Shown: one piece after another, positions 13,828-21,069 of the stretch
Layout: each line of letters starts with the position of its first letter
Position numbering within the stretch: the first letter of the stretch is position 1
Assembly (NCBI GenBank): GCA_047974225.1
Contig: JBKECD010000057.1
Location: forward strand, 1-27,091
DNA from: JBKEDC01 sp047974225
GTDB lineage: Bacteria; Bacteroidota; Bacteroidia; Bacteroidales; Prolixibacteraceae
DNA: 27,091 bases
Direction: 5' to 3'
Translations under genes and position numbers: made by a program
The notes under the pieces: model-generated
What the model was told of the DNA's origin: nothing
Databases searched by the model: none
What the model saw: the letters and a program-made list of their open reading frames with translations, nothing else

Positions 13828-13876
13828 GTGAGCTGTTTTTTTGTTGTCAGAATAGTGTTTTGACTGCTAAGACTGG

Positions 13877-13884
13877 CAAATATA
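13877..13884 (-). promoter_or_regulatory. Putative -7 box for ispD
   Basis: TATATTTG on the minus strand. The matching TTTG is not evident at 18-22 nt. Confidence 0.4.
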
Positions 13885-14020
13885 AAATTTCTAAAAGCAA
13901 TTTACCTGCTTCCTCGACCTGCTTTTGGCATTTTTCAGAGATTTTTTTTTGAAAATATTTTCAACTGGCAGAAAATCAGCAAGGTGTAGTTGTTATTTAT
14001 AATTCGTCTAAGCGCAATTT
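13885..14020. other. Non-coding stretch upstream of ispD
   Basis: Together with the array behind it this forms a gap of about 545 bp between the divergent ispD and cinA. I see no gene, RNA or known element in this part; it is T-rich around 13930-13960. Confidence 0.5.
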
Positions 14021-14272
14021 GAGCCATTGCGCGTTTGCAATGGCTCGAATTGTGGAGAATCTGAGTCATTGCGTGTTTGCAATGGCGCAAATTGTGGAGA
14101 ATATGAGTCATTGCGTGTCTGCAATGGCTCGAATTGTGGAGAATCTGAGTCATTGCGTGTTTGCAATGGCTCAAATTGTGGAGAATATGAGCCATTGTGC
14201 GTCTGCAATAGCTCAAATTGTGGTGAATCTGCGCCATTGCGCATCTGCAATGGCGCAAATTGCCAAACATCT
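14021..14272. repeat. Six tandem 42-bp repeats, each an inverted repeat
   Basis: Units begin at 14021, 14063, 14105, 14147, 14189 and 14231; the last diverges at its end. Each holds GAGCCATTGC-N6-GCAATGGCTC or a variant, then a conserved 16-nt joint like GAATTGTGGAGAATCT. Unit 6 changes both arms together (GCGCC with GGCGC), so pairing is retained. Joints alternate ATCT and ATAT. Because 42 is a multiple of three, several frames stay open, which explains the apparent ORFs here. It lies between the divergent ispD and cinA promoters. Confidence 0.95.
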
Positions 14273-14317
14273 CCGTGCGCTCCCTTTTTTATTTACGGAT
14301 ATTCCCCGCAAATAATC

Positions 14318-14346
14318 TTGCGACTAGCTTTTTTTGTTTATTTTTG
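14318..14346 (+). promoter_or_regulatory. Promoter of cinA
   Basis: TTG at 14318-14320 and TATTTTTG at 14339-14346, 18 nt apart; the ATG is 26 nt further on. Confidence 0.6.
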
Positions 14347-14372
14347 CGGACAGCTAATGCTAAACAGGCAAC

Positions 14373-15635
14373 ATGAAAACTGAAATAATAACCATTGGCG
14401 ATGAAATTCTCATCGGGCAGATTGTCGATACTAACTCAGCGTGGATGGCGCAGCAGCTCAACTTGTTGGGCATTGATATTTTTCAAATCACTTCGGTGCA
14501 TGACGACCGTGAGCACATCTTGAAGGCGCTCCAAGAAGCGCAAAACAATGCAGATGTTGTTTTAATAACTGGCGGACTAGGTCCGACGAAGGATGATATC
14601 ACCAAGCGAGTATTGTGTGAATATTTCAACAGCCAAATGCATTATGACGACGCAACGCTGCATGCCATCGAGCAGCGATTGGCAAAACGAGGCATTGAGA
14701 TGATTCAACTCAACAAAGACCAAGCGCTTGTGCCTGATGTGTGTGCCGTGTTGTCGAATGCCGAAGGAACTGCCCCGGGCATGTGGTTTGAAAAAGAGGG
14801 CGTGGTGTTTGTGTCGATGGCTGGCGTGCCCTATGAGATGAAACACATCATGACAACCCATGTGCTTCCTCGCTTGGCTGAACGGACAAATCATGCCGCA
14901 ATTTTTCATCAGACTATTATAGTATATGGTGTGCCTGAAAGTCTGCTAGCCGAAAAAATCAGCGACTGGGAAGATAATCTCCCTCAAAATATGAAATTGG
15001 CATATTTGCCCAATCAACTTTTGGTGCGCCTTCGGCTGACGGTTTGGGGCGAAGATGAGGAAAAAATGAAAGCAATAATTGCTGAGGAGGTCGAAAAATT
15101 ACAAGTAATCATTGGCTCAAATATTTTCAGCTGTGAGGATGAGGAAATGGGGCAGACAATCGGTAAAATGCTCAGCTCTCAAGGCAAGACAATTGCTGTG
15201 GCGGAAAGCTGCACTGGCGGAAAACTTGCGCATGCCTTCGCTGCTCACCCTGGCGCATCAGCTTATTTCCAAGGGGGAATTGTTGCCTATGATAATCATA
15301 TCAAAGAAAAAGTGCTTGGTGTGCGCCCCGAAACACTTCGGAAACATGGCGCAGTGAGCGAAGAAACCGCCATCGAAATGGCGCAAGGGGTGATGAAGCT
15401 GATGGACACCGACTATGCTATTGCCACCACAGGCACGGCAGGACCCGATGGTGGAACCGCTGAAAAGCCGGTGGGCACAGTGTGTATTGCCGTGGCAAGC
15501 CACGAGAAAATAGAGGTGAAAACATATCACTTCACTTCAAATCGTGAGCATAATGTGGAACGGACAATTCAAACAGCGTTGTTTATGCTAGCTCAAAGCC
15601 CCTTCGGAGGGGCGAACCACAAACATGAAAAATAG
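14373..15635 (+). CDS. cinA: CinA-family protein (competence/damage-inducible; NMN amidohydrolase)
   Basis: A two-domain CinA of 420 residues. The N-terminal molybdopterin-binding-like domain (1-170) has EIITIGDEILIGQIVDTNS and ITGGLGPTKDDITK and is associated with ADP-ribose pyrophosphatase activity. The C-terminal PncC domain (about 255-415) has VAESCTGGKLA and TTGTAGPDGG and deamidates nicotinamide mononucleotide, recycling NAD by-products. Known: the two activities serve pyridine-nucleotide salvage; the competence link is limited to some Gram-positives. First of three genes in the same direction, with an AsmA-like gene 74 bp downstream after a dispersed palindrome. Confidence 0.94.
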   Translation: MKTEIITIGDEILIGQIVDTNSAWMAQQLNLLGIDIFQITSVHDDREHILKALQEAQNNADVVLITGGLGPTKDDITKRVLCEYFNSQMHYDDATLHAIEQRLAKRGIEMIQLNKDQALVPDVCAVLSNAEGTAPGMWFEKEGVVFVSMAGVPYEMKHIMTTHVLPRLAERTNHAAIFHQTIIVYGVPESLLAEKISDWEDNLPQNMKLAYLPNQLLVRLRLTVWGEDEEKMKAIIAEEVEKLQVIIGSNIFSCEDEEMGQTIGKMLSSQGKTIAVAESCTGGKLAHAFAAHPGASAYFQGGIVAYDNHIKEKVLGVRPETLRKHGAVSEETAIEMAQGVMKLMDTDYAIATTGTAGPDGGTAEKPVGTVCIAVASHEKIEVKTYHFTSNREHNVERTIQTALFMLAQSPFGGANHKHEK

Positions 15636-15664
15636 ATAGTAAATTAAATAAACTCAGTGCCTCT

Positions 15665-15696
15665 AGCCCTCCCCCTTGGGGGAGTTGGAGGGGGCT
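15665..15696. repeat. C/G-rich dispersed palindrome, copy A
   Basis: AGCCCTCCCCCTTGGGGGAG then TTGGAGGGGGCT: an inner CCCCCTTGGGGG palindrome within AGCCC/GGGCT ends. It ends 13 bp ahead of the AsmA-like gene start. Confidence 0.85.
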
Positions 15697-15709
15697 TAAA
15701 TATCATAAC

Positions 15710-18217
15710 ATGAAAAAAGTTTTAATTGCCATCCTCGTGGTGGTGCTTCTTCTTGTCGGTTCAGCGATAGTGCTGCCGATGATTTATAAGGATGCTATCC
15801 TTGTGAAAGTGAAAACCCTCATCAATGAAAATGTAGATGCGCAGGTGGAGTTTGCCGACTTCAAGCTGAGCATCTTCCGTTCCTTTCCGAAGGTGAGTGC
15901 CGAATTGGTGGACTTCTCGCTCATCGGCAAAGGCGAATTTGAAGGCGAAACAATGGCATCCATCGGATCACTTTCCACCGAACTTTCGCTGAAAGATTTA
16001 TTCAGCGACGAAGGGCTGCAAATTGCCATGATTGCACTCAGCGATGCCCAAGTAAATCTGATGGTGAATAAAGACGGAGCTGCCAATTGGGATATTGTGC
16101 CTGCAAGCGAAGAAGAAACGGAAATTGCTGTGGAAGAAACCGAAGCGTCAGACTTTGCACTTTCGCTCAATTCAATTCAAGTGAAAAATCTCAGCCTCGC
16201 CTATATTGATGAAACGCTGCCCATGCACCTAGAGTTGAAAGACATTAATCTCGATGTCTCGGGTTCGATGCAAGGCATGCTCACCACTTTCATCATTGAT
16301 GGAAAGGTAACCGAATTATTGGTCAATTATGACGGAACTAGCTATATTTCAAGCGTGGCGCTGGCTCTCAATAGTAAGCTGATGGCTGATATGGATGCAT
16401 TCAGCTTTGAGTTTGAAGATTCGAAATTTTTCCTCAATGAACTGCCAATCAATCTCACTGGCGGATTCGCAATGCCATCAGACACCATGACTTTCGATGT
16501 AAATATGGAGGTGCCTCAATCTGATTTCGCAACGATTCTGGCGCTCGTGCCTGCTGACTATCGGCAGTATCTCGAAGGGGTAACGGCTGTGGGTGAAGCA
16601 GGATTCAATGGCTCGGTGAAAGGGTATATGTATGGCGAAGATTATCCAGCGATGGACTTCAATCTTTTTGTGAACAACTCAACGCTGCAATATGCCGAGA
16701 TGCCTGAAAAGGTGGAAAAAATTAACTTGGCGATGAATATCAATCAGCCACAAGGAGATTTGGATAATCTAGTGGTGAACATCTCGAAGGCGCATGCCGA
16801 GGTGCGCAGTAATCCTATTGACGCCCAAGTGCTGCTGAAAACGCCAATGAGCGATTTGTTTTTCGACGCTCGCATGAGTGCAAAACTCGATTTCGCCTCG
16901 CTCAAAGATGCGATTCCGATGGACAGCATCGAGCTGAAAGGAAAGCTCGATGGAAATGTTGCGTTGGCAGGAAAAATGTCGGCAGTGGAAAATGAAGCCT
17001 ACGACAAAATCAGTGCCAACGGCACAATTGCATTCGATAACTTTGTGTTTCAATCACCCGACTTCAAGGCGCCTATCGAGCTGGCAAGCGGCTCGGTGAA
17101 GATTAGTAGCTCGACTATCGACATGAGCTCATTTGCAGCAAAAGTGGGCAAAAGCGATTTTACCTTCAACGGAAACGTGTCGAATTATCTCGGCTATGCC
17201 TTCAAAAATCAAACACTCAAAGGGAAATTCTCACTCAACTCTTCGCTGATTGATTGCAACGAGCTGATGGCTATGATGCCCGAAAGCACAGAAACAGTCG
17301 AAACGGTAGAGACGGTCGAAACGGTGGAGTTTTCTGATAGCACACTCATCTTCCAAGTGCCCGACAAACTCGATTTGACATTTAATGCGAAGATGAATAA
17401 GGTGCTGTTTGATGAAATGAATATCACCGATATCAACGGGTTAATCACGGTGGCAAACCAAAAAGTCATGCTTAATAATCTAGGTATGAACTTACTGGGC
17501 GGCGACTTGAAAGTAACCGGTAGCTATGTTGCTCCCTCAATGAAAGAAGCGGATTTCGATTTCGCAATCAATGCCAATGGATTCACTATTCCTGCGGCTT
17601 ATGAGTCATTCTCGGCATTCCGCCGATATGTGCCCATTGCTAAGAATAGCACGGGCGACCTCTCGGCAAGCATGAAGCTCGCGGGTAAGCTCGATGAACA
17701 GCTGTCGCCGATTGCTCGCTCGCTCAATGGTTCGGGCAAGCTCACAACTAAGAATGTGCAGCTCGCTAAAACCGAAACAATCGGTATGCTCAATGCAGTG
17801 CTGAAAACCGAGAAACTGAATAATCTCGCCTTGAAAGATTTTACTGCCGACTTTAGCATCGCCAATGGCAATGCTTTGGTGAAACCGTTTAGCACCACCA
17901 TTGCAGGACAAGAAGTGTCGGTTTCGGGCGAGGTGATGGCTGACCAAACGATGGATTTAAATCTTGACTTCACCATCAATAAAGCTGACCTGAGCAGCGA
18001 TATTGCTAATGTGCTTAATGTGATTCCTGGTGCAAACAAACTTAATGCCTATCCTATCGGAGTGAACATCAAAGGCGAAATGACCAAGCCAACTGTGTCG
18101 CCTGACTTAAACAAAGCCAAGGACTTGATTGCTGAAGAACTCAAAAAGTCGGTGAAAGAAAACTCATCGAAAGTGGTGGAAGATGTCGGCAATGCATTGA
18201 AGAATTTATTTAAATAG
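15710..18217 (+). CDS. AsmA-like envelope biogenesis protein
   Basis: An 835-residue protein of the AsmA family, inner-membrane anchored with a large periplasmic body; relatives act in outer-membrane assembly and lipid transfer between membranes. Residues 4-24 form the membrane anchor (VLIAILVVVLLLVGSAIVL). The AsmA N-terminal pattern follows (KDAILVKVKTLINENVDAQVEFADF), and the C-terminal AsmA region is at about 640-800 (GSGKLTTKNVQL, ADFSIANGNALV). Near 527-540 the acidic repeat ETVETVETVETVE interrupts the beta-rich body, a codon-level tandem repeat. Cytoplasmic or periplasmic partners are not evident. Between cinA and murI in the same direction. Confidence 0.88.
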   Translation: MKKVLIAILVVVLLLVGSAIVLPMIYKDAILVKVKTLINENVDAQVEFADFKLSIFRSFPKVSAELVDFSLIGKGEFEGETMASIGSLSTELSLKDLFSDEGLQIAMIALSDAQVNLMVNKDGAANWDIVPASEEETEIAVEETEASDFALSLNSIQVKNLSLAYIDETLPMHLELKDINLDVSGSMQGMLTTFIIDGKVTELLVNYDGTSYISSVALALNSKLMADMDAFSFEFEDSKFFLNELPINLTGGFAMPSDTMTFDVNMEVPQSDFATILALVPADYRQYLEGVTAVGEAGFNGSVKGYMYGEDYPAMDFNLFVNNSTLQYAEMPEKVEKINLAMNINQPQGDLDNLVVNISKAHAEVRSNPIDAQVLLKTPMSDLFFDARMSAKLDFASLKDAIPMDSIELKGKLDGNVALAGKMSAVENEAYDKISANGTIAFDNFVFQSPDFKAPIELASGSVKISSSTIDMSSFAAKVGKSDFTFNGNVSNYLGYAFKNQTLKGKFSLNSSLIDCNELMAMMPESTETVETVETVETVEFSDSTLIFQVPDKLDLTFNAKMNKVLFDEMNITDINGLITVANQKVMLNNLGMNLLGGDLKVTGSYVAPSMKEADFDFAINANGFTIPAAYESFSAFRRYVPIAKNSTGDLSASMKLAGKLDEQLSPIARSLNGSGKLTTKNVQLAKTETIGMLNAVLKTEKLNNLALKDFTADFSIANGNALVKPFSTTIAGQEVSVSGEVMADQTMDLNLDFTINKADLSSDIANVLNVIPGANKLNAYPIGVNIKGEMTKPTVSPDLNKAKDLIAEELKKSVKENSSKVVEDVGNALKNLFK

Positions 18218-18255
18218 CTTTGGCTGCACCGCGATTTTTAAACTTTATGTCTTTA

Positions 18256-18286
18256 ACTCTCCCCCTTGGGGGAGTTGGAGGGGGCT
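18256..18286. repeat. C/G-rich dispersed palindrome, copy B
   Basis: ACTCTCCCCCTTGGGGGAG then TTGGAGGGGGCT, same orientation as copy A, ending 12 bp ahead of the murI start. Confidence 0.85.
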
Positions 18287-18298
18287 AAAACAAAATAT

Positions 18299-19126
18299 AT
18301 GAACCAACCCATCGGTGTTTTTGATTCTGGCTATGGCGGATTGACAATCTTAAAAGAGCTGCGTAAGCATTTGCCTCAATATGATTTTATCTATTTGGGC
18401 GACAATGCGCGTGCGCCCTACGGCACTCGCTCCTTTGATGTGATTTATGAATATACACTCGAAGCAGTAAAGGAGCTTTTTAGTCGTGGTTGCCATCTCG
18501 TCATCTTGGCGTGCAACACAGCTTCGGCTAAAGCCTTGCGGAGCATTCAGCAGCGCGACTTGCCTCAGCTTGCTCCCGACCGAAGGGTGCTGGGTGTGAT
18601 TCGCCCAAGCATCGAATGGGTGTCGGCGCAATCTCAAAGCGGACATGTGGGCGTGCTCGCCACCGCTGGCACGGTGGCTTCGGAGTCCTATCCCATTGAG
18701 TTTAGCAAATGGAGTGGGGGACGCATCTCTTCTTGCGTGCAGCAAGCTTGCCCGATGTGGGTGCCAATTGTAGAGAACAACGAAATCGAAACCCCTGCTG
18801 CGCAATATTTCATCAGCCGTGATTTGAATCGCTTGCTTGAGCAAGACGATCAAATCGATCAAATCATCCTAGGCTGCACGCACTATCCGCTGCTGATGGA
18901 GCATATCAAAGAGGCTTTGCAAGGCAAAGCCATCGAAGTGGTGGCGCAAGGTGAGGTGGTGGCTGAAAGCTTGGTGGATTATCTGGAGCGACATCCTGAG
19001 ATGGATGCGCAAATTAGCAAGTGTGGCGAAGTGAAATATTTCACCACTGAAAATGCTGAACTTTTTAAAAGCCGTGCCGAAATGTTCTTAGGAGAAAAGG
19101 TGGAGGTGAAAACGATACACTATTAA
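18299..19126 (+). CDS. murI: Glutamate racemase
   Basis: Converts L- to D-glutamate for peptidoglycan. The 275-residue enzyme has the start motif GVFDSGYGGLT with D9-S10, the two catalytic cysteines C72 (LACNTASAKA) and C193 (LGCTHYPLL), and YLGDNARAPYGTRS. ATG 18299 was chosen over an in-frame start at 18266, because the latter would add residues encoded by dispersed palindrome B. A bidirectional terminator follows. Confidence 0.96.
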   Translation: MNQPIGVFDSGYGGLTILKELRKHLPQYDFIYLGDNARAPYGTRSFDVIYEYTLEAVKELFSRGCHLVILACNTASAKALRSIQQRDLPQLAPDRRVLGVIRPSIEWVSAQSQSGHVGVLATAGTVASESYPIEFSKWSGGRISSCVQQACPMWVPIVENNEIETPAAQYFISRDLNRLLEQDDQIDQIILGCTHYPLLMEHIKEALQGKAIEVVAQGEVVAESLVDYLERHPEMDAQISKCGEVKYFTTENAELFKSRAEMFLGEKVEVKTIHY

Positions 19127-19130
19127 ACTG

Positions 19131-19174
19131 AAAACGAAAAGAGATGTTGCCTAGGCAACATCTCTTTTCGTTTT
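19131..19174. terminator. Bidirectional terminator between murI and aroC
   Basis: A 44-bp perfect palindrome (arms of 22 bp around CCTAGG) starting AAAACGAAAAGAGATG and ending CTTTTCGTTTT, giving U-rich ends in both directions. It separates the convergent murI and aroC. Confidence 0.9.
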
Positions 19175-19175
19175 G

Positions 19176-20249
19176 TTACAATCGGCTAGCCCGATTGATC
19201 AAGTAATGGTCGGCAATCACGAGTGCCGCCATTGCCTCCACGATGGGCACTGCACGAGGCAATACACAAGGGTCGTGCCGCCCTTTGGGATTAATTACTG
19301 CGGGTTTGCCGTCTTTATCAATCGTGGGCTGCGCTTTGAGCAAAGTAGCCACGGGCTTAAAGGCTACGTTGAAATAAATATCCTCGCCATTGCTGATGCC
19401 GCCTTGAACGCCACCCGAATGATTCGTTTTCGTGTGCACGCCTTTGGCGGTGCGCTCGAAAATATCATTATGCACGGAGCCGATAAGCTTTGTGCCCTCG
19501 AAGCCCGAACCATACTCAAAACCTTTTACCGCATTGATGCCCAGCATAGCTGCGCCCAAGTCGGCGTGCAACTTATTAAAAGCGGGTTCGCCCAGTCCCA
19601 CAGGCACGCCTGTGATGACAGCTTGCACCACACCTCCAATGGTATCGCAATCCTTTTTCACTTCCTCAATGCGTGCAATCATCTGCTCTGCCACCTCAGC
19701 GTCGGGGCAACGCACGATGTTGGTTTCAGTGAGCGATAAGTCCAATTCCTTGTAACTCTTTGCCAACTCCACATTGCCTACGCTTTTCACAAAAGCCTGC
19801 ACGTTGATGCCATAGTGGCGAAGCAAAAGCTTTGCCACAGCCCCTGCCACCACACGAGCAATCGTTTCTCGTGCCGATGAGCGCCCCCCGCCACGATGGT
19901 CTCTACTGCCATACTTCATCGTATAGGTGTAATCGGCATGTGAAGGGCGGAAGATATCTTTGATATCGTTATAATCACTCGAATGCTGGTCGGCATTCCA
20001 CACCACAAAAGCAATGGGCGTGCCTTGCGTCTTTCCCTCGAAGATTCCCGAGAGAAATTCCACCTTATCGCCTTCTTTGCGTTGCGTTGTAATCTTCGAC
20101 TGCCCCGGTTTCCGTCTATCTAGTTCTTGCTGAATAAAGTCTTCATCAATCGCTAAGCCCGCAGGGCAGCCGTCGATGATTCCTCCCACGGCTTTGCCGT
20201 GCGATTCTCCAAAGGAAGTCAAGCGAAATAGTTGTCCAAATGTGTTCAT
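19176..20249 (-). CDS. aroC: Chorismate synthase
   Basis: Last step of the shikimate pathway: EPSP to chorismate, with reduced FMN. 357 residues, normal length. The N-terminal FGQLFRLTSFGESHG, central DYTYTMKYGSRDHRGGGRSS, and C-terminal RHDPCVLPRAVPIVEAM are family signatures; the conserved His residues of GESHG and RDHRGGG are present. It follows the FKBP gene by 93 bp in the same direction. Confidence 0.97.
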   Translation of the reverse strand: MNTFGQLFRLTSFGESHGKAVGGIIDGCPAGLAIDEDFIQQELDRRKPGQSKITTQRKEGDKVEFLSGIFEGKTQGTPIAFVVWNADQHSSDYNDIKDIFRPSHADYTYTMKYGSRDHRGGGRSSARETIARVVAGAVAKLLLRHYGINVQAFVKSVGNVELAKSYKELDLSLTETNIVRCPDAEVAEQMIARIEEVKKDCDTIGGVVQAVITGVPVGLGEPAFNKLHADLGAAMLGINAVKGFEYGSGFEGTKLIGSVHNDIFERTAKGVHTKTNHSGGVQGGISNGEDIYFNVAFKPVATLLKAQPTIDKDGKPAVINPKGRHDPCVLPRAVPIVEAMAALVIADHYLINRASRL

Positions 20250-20250
20250 G

Positions 20251-20342
20251 AGCTGTTAGTTGGTAGTGATTAGTGATTAGTTGTTAGTGACCTAACGGTG
20301 ATTATGGCACAGCTAACTAACAACTAATAACTAACCACTAAA
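20251..20342. repeat. Imperfect inverted repeat of TTAGTGAT/CTAACAAC units
   Basis: The first half runs TTAGTTGGTAGTGATTAGTG and continues TTAGTTGTTAG; the second half is close to its complement (CTAACTAACAACTAATAACT). It fills the FKBP-aroC gap and could fold in a readthrough transcript. Confidence 0.65.
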
Positions 20343-20933
20343 TTAATGGCAATCGCAACCGCCACCACAGCAGCCAGCATCTTTATCATCGTCGCAATCG
20401 CAGCCATCACCGCAATCACCATCGCCACAGTTGCAACCGCCACCACAGCCGTGGTTCATTGTTGCTGCAATTTCTTCGTCAGTAGCATCACGCACCTCGA
20501 TAATATCGCCTGAGAAAAACAAATCGTCGCCCGCTAGCGGGTGATTGAAATCCATTTTCACTATTTCATCGGTTACTTCCAGCACTAAGCCGTTCATGCG
20601 GTGTCCTTCTTGTGTCATCATAGGCACATGATTGCCCACGGCAATCATCTCATCGTCGAATTTACCTTCCACAACGAAGATGTCTTTTGGCAATTCCACC
20701 ACCGCTTCTTCATCACGCTCGCCATAGGCTTCTTGCGCTTTCAAGCTGATTTCATATTTTTCACCTTGCGCTTTGCCCACCAAGTAAGCTTCAAACATTG
20801 GAAGCATTAAGCCTGTGCCAAAGATAAATTTCAGTGGTTGTTCCACTGTTGCTTGTTCGATTACTTCACCCTCAGCACCACCAAGGCGCAAGTCATAGGT
20901 GAGTGTTACCATTTTGTTTCTGTCGATTGTCAT
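20343..20933 (-). CDS. slyD: SlyD-like FKBP-type peptidyl-prolyl isomerase with metal-binding tail
   Basis: A cytoplasmic prolyl isomerase and chaperone. The 196-residue protein has the split FKBP fold (about 1-75 and 125-150: FIFGTGLMLPMFEAYLVGKAQGEKYEI, NHPLAGDDLFFSGDI) with the insert-in-flap chaperone domain at about 76-124. Residues 161-196 form a tail with ten Cys (CGGGCNC, CDC, CCGGGCDC) and flanking His, like the SlyD nickel-binding tail. The frame is open to 20981, but the extra residues are encoded by dispersed palindrome C, so ATG 20933 was chosen. Between lptD and aroC. Confidence 0.9.
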   Translation of the reverse strand: MTIDRNKMVTLTYDLRLGGAEGEVIEQATVEQPLKFIFGTGLMLPMFEAYLVGKAQGEKYEISLKAQEAYGERDEEAVVELPKDIFVVEGKFDDEMIAVGNHVPMMTQEGHRMNGLVLEVTDEIVKMDFNHPLAGDDLFFSGDIIEVRDATDEEIAATMNHGCGGGCNCGDGDCGDGCDCDDDKDAGCCGGGCDCH

Positions 20934-20946
20934 ATTCTTATTTTTA

Positions 20947-20978
20947 AGCCCCCTCCAACTCCCCCTTGGGGGAGAGTT
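20947..20978. repeat. C/G-rich dispersed palindrome, copy C (reverse orientation)
   Basis: AGCCCCCTCCAACTCCCCCT then TGGGGGAGAGTT: the complement of copies A and B, 14 bp ahead of the FKBP start, so the orientation relative to the downstream gene is the same. Confidence 0.85.
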
Positions 20979-21037
20979 CAAAGGCGTTGAGTTATTAATT
21001 AATTTGCTTATACATTTTATTTAAAATTTGTGGTTCT

Positions 21038-21068
21038 ATCCCTCCTCCTCGGGGGAGTTGAAGGGGCT
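21038..21068. repeat. C/G-rich dispersed palindrome, copy D (diverged)
   Basis: ATCCCTCCTCCTCGGGGGAG then TTGAAGGGGCT, ending two bases short of the lptD stop codon, on the downstream side. More diverged than A-C and not ahead of a start. Confidence 0.75.
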
Positions 21069-21069
21069 T

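Noticed and set aside
14021..14272. CRISPR array
   Set aside because: The stretches between the palindromes are conserved, not unique spacers, and there are no cas genes.
13935..14383. Four overlapping frames with 14-residue repeats on both strands
   Set aside because: All follow from a 42-bp repeat length without stops; none has a promoter, an export signal or a composition that singles out one frame.
18266..18298. Upstream murI start
   Set aside because: The added residues would be encoded by a dispersed palindrome and precede the conserved N-terminus.
20934..20981. Upstream FKBP start
   Set aside because: The added residues (NSPPRGSWRG) come from dispersed palindrome C.
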